A stretch of 64,000 bases of DNA. Origin: Rhabdobacter roseus (GTDB lineage Bacteria > Bacteroidota > Bacteroidia > Cytophagales > Spirosomataceae). The stretch spans positions 62,001-126,000 of the forward strand of contig NZ_JACHGF010000007.1 in assembly GCF_014202275.1 (NCBI RefSeq), read 5' to 3'. The position numbers were made by a program, and so were the translations under genes. The notes beneath the pieces are model-generated. The model was not told where the DNA came from, ran no database searches, and saw nothing but the letters and a program-made list of their open reading frames with translations. Shown here piece by piece: positions 34,649 to 42,991 of this stretch (position 1 is its first letter; each line of letters opens with the position of its first letter).

Positions 34649-34984
34649 ATGAGAAGAGACGTATTCCAGGCCATTGCCGATCCCACGCGCCGGGCTATCA
34701 TCGGGATGGTGGCGCACCGCTCGCTGAATCTGAACACCATTGCGGAGCATTTTGAAGTGAGTCGTCCGGCCATTTCCAAGCACATCAAAATCCTGACCGA
34801 GTGCGGGCTGGTGGTGGTGCGGCAGCGGGGGCGCGAAAGGTACTGCGAAGCCCGGCTCCAGCAGCTACGGGAAGTATCTGACTGGATCGAGCAGTACCGG
34901 GCCTTCTGGAACGCAAAGCTCGACGCTCTGGACGACTTCCTGGCGCTGGAGCAAACTACCCCTTCCCCCAAAAAGAAAAAGTAA
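34649..34984 (+). CDS. ArsR-family winged-helix transcriptional regulator
   Basis: The 111-residue protein is a compact ArsR/SmtB winged helix: DVFQAIADPTRRAIIGMVAHRSLNLNTIAEHFEVSRPAISKHIKIL gives the DNA-binding unit at ~4-50 (quoted in pieces here: IADPTRRAI, VSRPAISKHIKIL). There is no cysteine pair for metal sensing. Such regulators paired with an SRPBCC protein are common and usually respond to unknown small molecules. It is the first gene of a two-gene unit, 25 bases ahead of the SRPBCC gene, with a nested dyad upstream. The C-terminus is a lysine tail. Confidence 0.88.
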   Translation: MRRDVFQAIADPTRRAIIGMVAHRSLNLNTIAEHFEVSRPAISKHIKILTECGLVVVRQRGRERYCEARLQQLREVSDWIEQYRAFWNAKLDALDDFLALEQTTPSPKKKK

Positions 34985-35009
34985 GTTTTATCCTAAACCC
35001 AAATGACCT

Positions 35010-35852
35010 ATGCAACACGAACCGCTGATCCTGGAACGCCGCTACCGGGCCCCGATCGAGAAAGTATGGCAGGCCCTGACCGACCACGAACAAATGAAAC
35101 AATGGTACTTCGACCTGCCGGAATTCAAGCCCGAAGTAGGCTTTGCGTTTCGGTTTGAAGGAGGCAAAGACGGCAATAAGTACCTTCACTTGTGCGAAGT
35201 GACCGAGGTAGTGGTGGGCCAAAAACTCACCTACAGCTGGCGGTACGACGGCTACGCGGGCAACTCTTTCGTGACCTTTGAGCTTTTTGACGAAGGCGAG
35301 TACACGCGCTTGGTCCTGACCCACGCAGGCCTCGAAACTTTCCCGCTCAGCAACCCCGACCTGGCCCGAGGCAACTTCGAGGCAGGCTGGAACGAGATCA
35401 TAGGTACTTCGCTGAAAGAATTTGTGGAGACAAGTACCTTGCGGCAATCCGTGGAAATCGCCGCCGTTGCGCCTAAGGTCTGGGAAGTACTGGTGGCTTC
35501 GGCCTACGTGAGCCAGTGGGCGCAGGCTTTTGGCGAGGGTACTTTCGTCGAGGCCAGCTGGAGCATGGGCTCGGAGGTACTTTGGAAAGACGCCGAGGGA
35601 AACATAGGCGCGAAGGGCGTCGTGACGCAGCGGGAGGAAGCGGTCCGGTTGAGGGTCGATTATTATGACGATGTGCAAAGTACCCCGCCCGCCCCGACGG
35701 GTACCTACAGCGAAACCTACGTACTCAGCGAGGCCCAGGGCCAAACGCGCCTTTCGGTGGAAGCCGGGCTGCTGTCGCTGAAAGTGATAAAAGAGCACAC
35801 GCCCTACTGGGAGCAGGCTCTGGCTTCCATAAAATCGTTGGCCGAAGCGTAA
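35010..35852 (+). CDS. Tandem SRPBCC (AHSA1-like) domain protein
   Basis: The 280-residue protein has two AHSA1/START-type domains in tandem: residues ~5-140 (RRYRAPIEKVWQALTDHEQMKQWYFDLPEFKPEVG, in pieces RAPIEKVWQAL and WYFDLP) and ~150-275 (SVEIAAVAPKVWEVL, SQWAQAF). Each forms a helix-grip fold that binds hydrophobic ligands. Pairing with an ArsR regulator suggests a ligand-response module whose function is not known. No enzyme motif is present. The gene carries several GTACC motifs. Confidence 0.85.
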   Translation: MQHEPLILERRYRAPIEKVWQALTDHEQMKQWYFDLPEFKPEVGFAFRFEGGKDGNKYLHLCEVTEVVVGQKLTYSWRYDGYAGNSFVTFELFDEGEYTRLVLTHAGLETFPLSNPDLARGNFEAGWNEIIGTSLKEFVETSTLRQSVEIAAVAPKVWEVLVASAYVSQWAQAFGEGTFVEASWSMGSEVLWKDAEGNIGAKGVVTQREEAVRLRVDYYDDVQSTPPAPTGTYSETYVLSEAQGQTRLSVEAGLLSLKVIKEHTPYWEQALASIKSLAEA

Positions 35853-35884
35853 AGTACCTTTCTGAAAGTACCCCCTACAAACCT

Positions 35885-35919
35885 GGCATCAGTAGGTACC
35901 TACCGCTGATGCCTTTTTT
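35885..35919 (+). terminator. Intrinsic terminator
   Basis: GGCATCAG (35885-35892) and CTGATGCC (35906-35913) form the stem, with the 12-bp palindrome GTAGGTACCTAC inside the loop side, followed by TTTTTTTA. Confidence 0.8.
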
Positions 35920-35973
35920 AGTTTCAAACTACCCCAGATTTTACGCCAGCTATTGACCATCGATTTTTTTACC

Positions 35974-38232
35974 ATGATAAAAAAGTACGGACCCGGGTTG
36001 GTGGTGCTGCTCTTTTTGGCAGGTACCCTTTCGGCCTTTTACGCTTTTGATGCTCAGGAAGATCCTTTCGCCAGTCCGCGCGTGGTGAGCCAGGAGCCGG
36101 TACTGGTACCTCTACCACCCGACGAAGCCCTGAAAACGTTCCGGCTACCCAAAGGGTACCGGCTGGAGGTAGTGGCCAGTGAGCCCATGATTTCTGAGCC
36201 GCTGGCCCTGGCCTGGGACGGCAACGCCCGCCTGTACGTAGCCCAAATGGAAACCTACATGCAGGATGTCGCTGGCTCGGGTGAGCGCGAGGCCCGCAGC
36301 CGGATTATGCTGCTCGAAGATACCGACAACGACGGCAAGATGGACAAAAGCTCGGTTTTTATTGACCAGCTGGTACTTCCCCGCATGATCCTGTGCGTGG
36401 GCCGCGAGGTACTTGTCAACGAAACCGACACCTACGATATTTACGCCTACGAAGACACTAACGGCGACGGCAAAGCCGACAAAAAGCGGCCGGTGTACCA
36501 GTCGGAGCAAAAAGCCTACGGCAACGTGGAGCACCAGCGCAGCGGCCTGGACTGGAACCTCGACAACTGGATTTACCAGACCGTCGATCCGGTGCGGTTT
36601 CGCTACAAAAAGGGTAAGTTAGTGGCCGATACCCTCATCAGCGGCTCCAACGGCCAGTGGGGCCTCACCCATGACAACTACGGGCGGTTGTTTTTTTGCC
36701 GGGCCGCTCCCGAGAACGTCGGCTCGGGTTTCCAGATTAACCCTAAATACGGGCAGCTGGAGTTTGCCGACGCTTATAATGAGGCCGAGTTTGGGGCCGT
36801 CTGGCCCATCGTCAAAACGCCCGACGTAAACGGTGGTGCCGGTAAGCTGCGACCCGACAGTACCATGGCGCACGTCACGGCGGCCTGCGGGCAATCCATT
36901 TTTCGCGGCGACCGCCTGCCCCAAAGCCTGCACGGCGACTACCTCGTGGCCGAGCCCGTAGCACGGGTGATTCGCCGGGCTAACGTTACCACCCGAAACG
37001 GAAAAACGACCCTGGCCAACGTCTACCACCAGGACGAATTCATTGCCTCCACCGACCTGAACTTCCGGCCCGTCAATACCTACACCGGTCCTGACGGCTG
37101 CCTGTACATCGTGGATATGTACCGGGGCATTATCCAGCAAGCTACCTGGGCGCAACCCGGCTCCTACCTCTACGGCCAGATCATGAGTAAAGGCCTGGAC
37201 AAGAACATCAAGAATGGTCGGATCTACCGCCTGGTGTACGAGGGCATCGAGCCCGGCCCCAAGCCCCGGCTGCTGGACGAACCCACGGCCGCATTGGTGA
37301 AGTACCTCGACCACCCCAACGGCTGGTGGCGCGATAACGCCCAAAAGGAGCTGATCGTACGGAATGAAAAAAAAGTGGTAGAAGTACTGCGCAAAAAGGC
37401 GCTGGGACAAGAACAAGGTACCTCGCCGCTGGGAAGGCTGCACGCACTCTGGACCCTGGAAGGCCTCGAAGCGGTAGACAAAGCCCTGTTGCTACCACTC
37501 CTGACCGACCGCGACGCCCAGCTCCGGAAAGCCGCGATCTGGATCAGTGAGCCCTATTTGCAAAAAAACGACGCTCAGGTACTTGCCAAACTACAAACCC
37601 TGGTAGCCGACGAAAGTGACGACGTATTGGTGCAGTTGCGGCTCTCGCTGAGCGTGGCTACCGCTGCTCAGGCCCAAAAAATGGTGGCAGCGCTCCGAGC
37701 CCGGAAACCCAGCCACGAGATGTTGACGGGTATTGAAGAAAGTCTTCGCAAGAAAGAAGAAGTGAAAAAATACGGGTATAAGCTCATGAGCCTGGCTGAG
37801 CCCGTTCGGAAGTCGGTGCTGGAAGGAGCCACGATCTTTGGTACCCTTTGCGCCACCTGCCACGGTCCCGAGGGGCAAGGTACCCCCACGCAGCTCGCCC
37901 CGCCGCTGATCGGAAAATTTAAGCTCATTGAAAACAAGGAGGAAGTGATCAAGATCATGCTCCACGGCCTGAAAGGACCCGTAGACGGGGAAAAGTACTC
38001 GGAGCACATGCCCCCGATGGGCTCCAACAGCGACGAGTGGATCGCGGCCGTGCTCAACTACGTACGCTACGACCTTTGTATGCGGAGCTTCCCCGAAATG
38101 AACGAAGGCTACCGCAATTGGGTGATCGTGAAGCCCGAACAGGTGCAGGCCGTTCGGGAGAAAACCACGGACCGCCGCGAGCCCTGGACTTGGGAGGAGC
38201 TTATGGCAGCCAAAAAAAATCAGAAAAAGTAG
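35974..38232 (+). CDS. PVC-type heme-binding dehydrogenase with C-terminal cytochrome c
   Basis: The 752-residue exported protein has an N-terminal membrane/signal segment (GLVVLLFLAGTLSAFYA). Residues ~45-430 form a beta-propeller of the membrane-bound dehydrogenase type, with DGNARLYVAQMETYM, repeats of D.NGDGKAD that look like calcium loops (TDNDGKMD, TNGDGKAD), and VDMYRGIIQQATW. A HEAT-like helical part follows at ~430-600. The C-terminal cytochrome c domain has the heme motif C626-A-T-C629-H630 and a distal Met in HMPPMG. The family is frequent in Planctomycetes and Cytophagales; substrates may be sugars or other alcohols. Start chosen at the ATG before the signal. Confidence 0.9.
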   Translation: MIKKYGPGLVVLLFLAGTLSAFYAFDAQEDPFASPRVVSQEPVLVPLPPDEALKTFRLPKGYRLEVVASEPMISEPLALAWDGNARLYVAQMETYMQDVAGSGEREARSRIMLLEDTDNDGKMDKSSVFIDQLVLPRMILCVGREVLVNETDTYDIYAYEDTNGDGKADKKRPVYQSEQKAYGNVEHQRSGLDWNLDNWIYQTVDPVRFRYKKGKLVADTLISGSNGQWGLTHDNYGRLFFCRAAPENVGSGFQINPKYGQLEFADAYNEAEFGAVWPIVKTPDVNGGAGKLRPDSTMAHVTAACGQSIFRGDRLPQSLHGDYLVAEPVARVIRRANVTTRNGKTTLANVYHQDEFIASTDLNFRPVNTYTGPDGCLYIVDMYRGIIQQATWAQPGSYLYGQIMSKGLDKNIKNGRIYRLVYEGIEPGPKPRLLDEPTAALVKYLDHPNGWWRDNAQKELIVRNEKKVVEVLRKKALGQEQGTSPLGRLHALWTLEGLEAVDKALLLPLLTDRDAQLRKAAIWISEPYLQKNDAQVLAKLQTLVADESDDVLVQLRLSLSVATAAQAQKMVAALRARKPSHEMLTGIEESLRKKEEVKKYGYKLMSLAEPVRKSVLEGATIFGTLCATCHGPEGQGTPTQLAPPLIGKFKLIENKEEVIKIMLHGLKGPVDGEKYSEHMPPMGSNSDEWIAAVLNYVRYDLCMRSFPEMNEGYRNWVIVKPEQVQAVREKTTDRREPWTWEELMAAKKNQKK

Positions 38233-38269
38233 CGGATTAGGGGTACTTATGGTGCGATCACATATATAA

Positions 38270-38380
38270 TCACCGAACTACCTCCACTCGCCCGTCTTTA
38301 TACTCTGCCACCGTTCGGCCATCTTCCCGGATGTAGACCAGCGGTTGGTTGATCTTCATCCTTTCGGAGATATAAAACAT
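38270..38380 (-). CDS. Small ORF, 36 residues, hypothetical
   Basis: An ATG at 38380 opens 36 codons (MFYISERMKINQPLVYIREDGR is the start, stop at 38270). A shorter version starts at the internal Met of MKINQPLVY. Codon use is that of a genuine gene (GC-richer third positions, charged balanced composition) rather than of random sequence, and the stop of the DUF3800 gene lies 12 bases upstream on the same strand. No homologue can be named. Confidence 0.35.
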   Translation of the reverse strand: MFYISERMKINQPLVYIREDGRTVAEYKDGRVEVVR

Positions 38381-38392
38381 ACAATGTTTTTT

Positions 38393-39085
38393 CTAAAGCT
38401 TTTCACACAATCCATGAACAATCCCTCCTACCTGATCAAACCGGTTTTCAATAATAGTAAAAAACTGGTCATCACCGTGTTCATACTTTCTGAATGTGGC
38501 ATACGCAATAAGATCCGCTAATTGGATTAAGCGTGAAGCGCGCGAATCAAGAAATAATGGAACTTCAGATAAATTGCGAAGTACACCCCAAGAATGACCG
38601 ATAGTTCTAAAATTAGTAGCTAATCCTTGGATAGTTGTCTCATACGTTGATTTATCAAAAATGATAATCCCTCTTTGAGGGTCTTCTTGTTTATGTAATC
38701 GCGCTAAATAATGATCAAATCGGCTTGCTAATTGTTCAAACGCCATTTCAACTGAATCACGGGGAGAAACCTTTAATTTATTAATAATGCAGGCAAATAT
38801 TCGGTTTGAATGATGTGAATCCGCTAAGACTCCTAGAGCGTCTTTAATAATTTCACATCTATTATCTTTTGGAAACCTTCTCCAAATTTTTTTTCCTCCA
38901 AAAATGGGATTGCCATGTAGTTCAACCGAAGCTGGGTCAGCCGGATTTATGCGTGATGCAATTCTGTCTAACTCGTTAGCTATCCAATATCCCTGCCTTT
39001 CAAATAGGGACACTCCTGCTAAAACAAAATGCTTTTGATGTGAATCCGCGGAACTACCAGATTCATCTGCGTAGAGTTAGTACAT
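38393..39085 (-). pseudogene. DUF3800 protein with a nonsense codon at position 3
   Basis: From an ATG at 39085 the frame reads Met-Tyr-stop (TAA, 39079-39077) and then Leu-Tyr-Ala-Asp-Glu-Ser-Gly, the N-terminal DESG motif that defines DUF3800, an RNase H-like family common in defence islands and phages. The rest, about 227 residues to the stop at 38393, is open and ends with LIQLADLIAYATFRKYE, the other conserved Asp segment. The third codon is one base from Tyr (TAC/TAT). An alternative start inside (GTG at 39013) would drop the DESG motif. Distinctly AT-rich with no GTACC motif; probably acquired. Read-through or a sequencing error are alternatives. Confidence 0.82.
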
Positions 39086-39152
39086 AAAAAAAGCAGCCAA
39101 GGAGAAACCATGTTCTCACGGCCCAAATAGGTCGGACCTCTCAACTGCATTA

Positions 39153-39183
39153 CAAAGTTAATAATTTCAAACAAAAAAACAAA
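39153..39183 (-). promoter_or_regulatory. Promoter matching the full Bacteroidota consensus, upstream of DUF3800
   Basis: On the minus strand TTTG (39183-39180), a 19-base spacer and TAACTTTG (39160-39153) match the -33/-7 consensus exactly. It lies about 70 bases before the DUF3800 ATG and is the best promoter in the window. Confidence 0.6.
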
Positions 39184-39231
39184 GTTGCATTATTTTGGAT
39201 GAATCTTAGCAGGTACTTCCTAAAAGTACCC

Positions 39232-39888
39232 CTACGGCTTAGCGGCAGCGCTTAGCGCGTCGTTGAGCTCGCGGGCGTCTCGGAGCAGTTCCTGTACTTC
39301 GCGTTCGAGGGTAGGTAAGTCTTTGTTGCCTCTACGGTTCACTTTTAGGTACGTTCGAAAGAGCGCCTCCCGTACTTCCGCCAGGGCTACCAGGTCGGCT
39401 TCGGCGTCGAGGCGCGCGCGGCGGTTTCCGTTCATCATCCGGGCTTCTACCTGATCCATCCCGTCCTCTGCCTGGTCAATCGCCTGCGCTACAAGCTCGC
39501 CCAGCTCTTCCAGTCGAATTTGCTCTTGCATCCAGGCGCTGGGCTGGTTGGAAGTAGCTTGGTTTTCGCGGTAGTACCTCAGATTCTGATTGGCCCGGTA
39601 CCCGTACCGATTGTCCCACTGACTGTCATCACGAGTGGGCTCCGTGGAGCGGGCGTTAGGGGTTGGATGAGCGCTGCTGTCCGTGGTTACGGGTCGGGAC
39701 CAAACCTCCGAAGTACCCTGGGGATCGGGAGTTTGGGGATAGCGGTAGTTCTCGGCGGCGGCTGGGCGTCGGTCGGCCAACGAACGGTCGGTGCGGCGCA
39801 GGCTATCGGTAAAGTTTTGCGGGCCAGCACAGGACGAAAATAGAACGATCCCTAGCAGCACGGCTCCTCTCACAGTTATCTTTTTCAT
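39232..39888 (-). CDS. Hypothetical lipoprotein with a coiled-coil C-terminus
   Basis: The 218-residue protein starts with a lipoprotein signal (LLGIVLFSSC, lipobox Cys ~20). The region ~20-110 is rich in Arg, Asp, Pro and Ser and looks disordered; ~115-215 is helical with heptad-like repeats (LEELGELVAQAIDQAEDGMD, LEREVQELLRDARELNDAL), suggesting a coiled coil. It could be a peptidoglycan-linked or scaffold lipoprotein. It is the second gene of a possible two-gene unit with the barrel gene at 39912 (24 bases between them). No family recognised. Confidence 0.6.
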   Translation of the reverse strand: MKKITVRGAVLLGIVLFSSCAGPQNFTDSLRRTDRSLADRRPAAAENYRYPQTPDPQGTSEVWSRPVTTDSSAHPTPNARSTEPTRDDSQWDNRYGYRANQNLRYYRENQATSNQPSAWMQEQIRLEELGELVAQAIDQAEDGMDQVEARMMNGNRRARLDAEADLVALAEVREALFRTYLKVNRRGNKDLPTLEREVQELLRDARELNDALSAAAKP

Positions 39889-39911
39889 CGGTTTTGGCGT
39901 TCAAGATGTCT

Positions 39912-40427
39912 CTAAAAATTAGTTCTGATTCCTATACTTAGCTGCGGACTCGTAAAAAAGAACCCCGGCAGAAACTCCACGTAGGCACCTCCTTCCAAAA
40001 AGAACGAGGTACTTTTGTAGGGCGAAAAGTACTCCAGACCCACGGTACCCGAAGGCCCCAGCGAAATATTCTTGACGTGCAGGTTATCGAAGCGGTTGGG
40101 GTAGTAGCGCCGGGAGTTGACCTGAAGCCCCACGCCCGCGTAGGCCGACATCCGCTCCCGAAACAAGGGGGCGTACCATAGGTAAGAACCGTTGAGCATC
40201 AGGCCCATGGTGCGGTAGTTGCCGCTGCGGTAGTCACGGTAGTTGCCCAGCAACATGCCGTAGGTACCCACGGTAATGTCCAGGGCGTTGCGGTCGCCGT
40301 ACTTTCGTAAATTCACTCCCGTAGGCTCCCCGAGCTTGAAGCCCGCGGCCCAGCTTTGGATTTGAGCCTGCGCCAGGCTTGATCCTACAAAAAGAAGCAA
40401 AGAAACTATGACGATACACTTTTTCAT
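39912..40427 (-). CDS. Small outer-membrane beta-barrel protein
   Basis: The 171-residue protein has a signal peptide (MKKCIVIVSLLLFVGSSLAQAQ) and an eight-strand-like barrel pattern: WAAGFKLGEPTGVNLRKYG, YAGVGLQVNSRRYY, VGLEYFSPYKST and the end strand SPQLSIGIRTNF. This resembles OmpA-like or lipid-A-related small barrels of Bacteroidota, without an assignable function. It is upstream of the coiled-coil lipoprotein, which suggests the two are expressed together and may work together in the envelope. The start ATG opens the signal. Confidence 0.65.
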   Translation of the reverse strand: MKKCIVIVSLLLFVGSSLAQAQIQSWAAGFKLGEPTGVNLRKYGDRNALDITVGTYGMLLGNYRDYRSGNYRTMGLMLNGSYLWYAPLFRERMSAYAGVGLQVNSRRYYPNRFDNLHVKNISLGPSGTVGLEYFSPYKSTSFFLEGGAYVEFLPGFFFTSPQLSIGIRTNF

Positions 40428-40721
40428 GCGTAAACTATTTTTTTCATGGTAGATTGAAGAAGCGCCGCTGGTGACGTGCGCCGAGCTTGGAACATTTCCT
40501 CCTATTATAACCAGCAGGAAGAGGAATGTTCCCTAAAGATAAGGGTTTTAATCACCGAGAAGAAGGCCAAATCACACCGATCGGCTAATGGCCCGGTGAT
40601 AGAGAAAGAATGGTGGCCTCAGGCCGTTGCCTCAATTTGTGCGGCATTCGTTGCTTGAAGCATGTTTTATGGCTAATATTGAGCGCTCATTGATACATGC
40701 CTACCTTTAATAATAGCCTAC
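40428..40721. other. 294-bp gap with one hairpin
   Basis: GGAACATT (40489-40496) pairs with AATGTTCC (40525-40532), extended by TCCTCCT against AGGA/AGAGGA with a bulge. The rest shows no gene. A near-consensus TACCTTTA lies at 40702-40709, too close to the GtrA start to be its promoter with a normal leader. Confidence 0.4.
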
Positions 40722-41240
40722 GTGGAAGTTAAGACGAAGCGAGTAAAGCCTCCCAAACAGAGTAAAGTATTCAATCCCAAAGACTTATTTGCTTATTTTT
40801 TGGTAGCCGGTACCGGAGCCATCGTGCAGCTGGTCAGCAGTAGCTTGTTACAAGATTGGTTCGATCTGACTTTCCAGCAATCCATCTGGCCGTCGTACCT
40901 TCTTTCTTTGGCCGTTGGCTTTGTACTCACCAAGCTTTTTGCTTTTGATGCTCGGCGTACCAACCAGACTCGCCGCGAAATGGTGAAGTTTTTTATGGTT
41001 GCCCTTTTTTCGGGTTTCGTGACCGACATCGCCACCCGACTGGCCTATTTCATTTCCAACAGCTACTTTCAAACCTACCAATACCAGATTCCGTTTTCGG
41101 TTAAGCACGTCAACGTGAACGAAATGGTGTGCTATATTTTTGGGATGGGCTGCAGCTTTGTGAGCAACTACACGCTACACAAAACCTTTACCTTCAAAAG
41201 TACTGGCTTCTACGACCGGCTGAAGATGCTCATCAAGTAG
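40722..41240 (+). CDS. GtrA-family membrane protein
   Basis: The 172-residue protein has four predicted membrane segments (AYFLVAGTGAIVQLVSS, SYLLSLAVGFVLTKL, MVALFSGFVTDIA, and VCYIFGMGCSFVSNYTL) in the GtrA layout, with the family end NYTLHKTFTFK. GtrA proteins help move lipid-linked sugars across the membrane for glycan decoration. The start is GTG at 40722; no ATG fits. No glycosyltransferase partner is adjacent. Closed by a strong terminator. Convergent with the thiolase gene beyond the repeat element. Confidence 0.82.
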   Translation: MEVKTKRVKPPKQSKVFNPKDLFAYFLVAGTGAIVQLVSSSLLQDWFDLTFQQSIWPSYLLSLAVGFVLTKLFAFDARRTNQTRREMVKFFMVALFSGFVTDIATRLAYFISNSYFQTYQYQIPFSVKHVNVNEMVCYIFGMGCSFVSNYTLHKTFTFKSTGFYDRLKMLIK

Positions 41241-41264
41241 TTTTGTATAAAAGTCCATAAGAAG

Positions 41265-41299
41265 AAGCGGAAGAATCGACGAGGATTCTTCCGCTTTTG
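41265..41299 (+). terminator. Intrinsic terminator of the GtrA gene
   Basis: A perfect 13-bp stem (41265-41277 and 41284-41296) with a six-base loop is followed by TTT. Confidence 0.8.
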
Positions 41300-41327
41300 C
41301 TTGAGGATAGGTACTTTGAACGATGGG

Positions 41328-41496
41328 CTTCTTGGCCGCGTAGCGGTCGAATGTTTACAGAGTAAGTTTATTGTAGATGACCCTGGCGTGCCTTTAGGTA
41401 CGCAACGAGTGCTGGCAGTTGCGTACCTAAAGGCACGCGGGCGATTAGGATGAGCATCTTGGCTACAAACACCGCGTGCCGATGGCACGGATTCTG
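41328..41496. repeat. Structured intergenic repeat element, copy 2
   Basis: This 169-bp copy has the same parts as 9409-9574: CCGC-GTA-GCGG, the outer repeat TGTTTACAG with CTACAAACA (one mismatch), a perfect 21-bp stem (41386-41406 with 41418-41438, 11-base loop) and CGTGCC-GAT-GGCACG. In the main stem a G-C pair of copy 1 is replaced by T-A, so pairing is kept. It too lies between convergent genes (GtrA and thiolase). Loop and spacer sequences have diverged. Confidence 0.8.
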
Positions 41497-41543
41497 CGTA
41501 TTATCAATCATCTAGTCTCCTAACTCGCGTTAAGTACTTTGAA

Positions 41544-42725
41544 CTACACGCTTTCCAAAATCACCGCCGAAGCACCACCACCGCCGTTGCAGATCGCCGC
41601 CAGGCCGTAGCGGCCACCGCGCTGCTGAAGCACGTGGATGAGCGTGGTCATGATGCGCGCGCCGGATGCGCCCAGCGGATGCCCCAGCGCTACGGCCCCG
41701 CCGTGTACATTAACTTTTTCGAGGTCGATCTCCAGCATTTGTAGGTAGGCCAGCGCCACCACCGAGAAGGCCTCGTTCACCTCGAAGTAGTCGATGTCGG
41801 CCAGGCTGAGGTTGGCCTTCTGAAGTACCTTGCGGGTGGCCAGTACGGGCGTAGTGGTGAACCAGGCGGGCTCCTGCTCGGCGTCGGCGTAGGCCACTAC
41901 CCGTGCCAGCGGTTTCAGGCCCAGCTCCTGTACCTGGGTACTTCCGACCAGGATCAGCGCGGCGGCACCGTCGTTGATGGTGGAGGCGTTGGCGGCCGTT
42001 ACGGTACCTTCGGCACTAAACACCGGCCGCAGGGTAGGTATTTTCTCAAACTTTACTTTCCGAAACTCCTCGTCCTCGCTCACCAGCAGCGGCTCGCCCC
42101 GGCGCTGAGGTACCTGTAGCGGTACTATTTCCGACTTAAAGTACCCCTTTTCAGTAGCTTCGGCGCTCCGCCGGTACGACCGGATGGCGTACTCGTCCTG
42201 CTGCTCCCGGCTGATCTGGTACTTCTCGGCGGTGCGGTCGCCGCACACGCCCATCGCGATGTGGTCGTAGGCGTCGGTGAGGCCGTCGCGCAGGAGGCCG
42301 TCCACGATCTCGCCGTTGCCGTAGCCGTAGCCATAGCGCGCCTTAGGTAGGTAAAACGGAATCTGCGACATACTCTCCATGCCGCCCGCTACTACCACCC
42401 CGGCGTCGCCCAGCCGGATAGACTGCGCCGCCAGCACCGCCGCCTTCATGCCGGAGGCACATACCTTGTTCACGGTAGTACAGATGGTTTGCGGCGGCAG
42501 GCCCGCGTACAGCGCCGCTTGCCGGGCGGGTGCCTGCCCCACGTTGGCCGACACGACATTTCCCATGTATACCTCCTCAATCTGCTGTGGGTCAAGAGCG
42601 GCGTGGGCCAGGGCTCCTTTGATGGCCTCGGCTCCCAGCCGGGTGGCGCTCAGGTCGGCCAGGGTACCTCCAAAACTACCAATGGGTGTGCGCACGGCCG
42701 CTACGATAAAAACGTCTTCTTGCAT
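41544..42725 (-). CDS. Acetyl-CoA C-acetyltransferase (thiolase)
   Basis: The 393-residue enzyme condenses or cleaves acetoacetyl-CoA/3-ketoacyl-CoA in the cytoplasm. The nucleophile Cys89 lies in NKVCASGMKA, the His in GHPLGASGAR near residue 350 and the second Cys in CNGGGGAS at the end; the start VFIVAAVRTPIGSFGG is typical of biosynthetic/AtoB-type thiolases. No dehydrogenase or hydratase partner is adjacent, so the pathway is open: ketone-body, butyrate-type or fatty acid oxidation. ATG at 42725 is preferred over one eleven codons upstream. Confidence 0.93.
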   Translation of the reverse strand: MQEDVFIVAAVRTPIGSFGGTLADLSATRLGAEAIKGALAHAALDPQQIEEVYMGNVVSANVGQAPARQAALYAGLPPQTICTTVNKVCASGMKAAVLAAQSIRLGDAGVVVAGGMESMSQIPFYLPKARYGYGYGNGEIVDGLLRDGLTDAYDHIAMGVCGDRTAEKYQISREQQDEYAIRSYRRSAEATEKGYFKSEIVPLQVPQRRGEPLLVSEDEEFRKVKFEKIPTLRPVFSAEGTVTAANASTINDGAAALILVGSTQVQELGLKPLARVVAYADAEQEPAWFTTTPVLATRKVLQKANLSLADIDYFEVNEAFSVVALAYLQMLEIDLEKVNVHGGAVALGHPLGASGARIMTTLIHVLQQRGGRYGLAAICNGGGGASAVILESV

Positions 42726-42972
42726 GGTTTTATACGTTGATGATGCCCCGCCATGCATGTACTGGCGGGACCTTTATTAGTACTTGATATGACAGATAAG
42801 GTACCAGGTACCTTCTTATTGCTTAACACAATTTAGCATGTTTTTCTCTCCATGTACAACTATCTGGGATTTATGAGGGCTTTATTCTTGGAAAACTCAT
42901 ACTTCAAGGGTAGCTTTGCAGAACCTTTTCATGCCTGATAGGGTTATTTTTTGACCAGTATAATCTATAAAA

Positions 42973-42984
42973 ATAGTATACTAT
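42973..42984. promoter_or_regulatory. 12-bp palindrome at the head of the sulfur operon
   Basis: ATAGTATACTAT is a perfect palindrome 8 bases before the exporter start and 240 bases from the divergent thiolase start. It overlaps AT-rich sequence that could include a promoter (ATAGACTTTG is close to a -7 element). It is the best operator candidate for the sulfate-assimilation genes; the regulator is unknown. Confidence 0.4.
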
Positions 42985-42991
42985 ATAGACT

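Noticed and set aside
42759-42991. SAM or other riboswitch upstream of the sulfur operon
   Set aside because: The 230-bp leader has no multi-helix core that I could match; only a 12-bp palindrome stands out.
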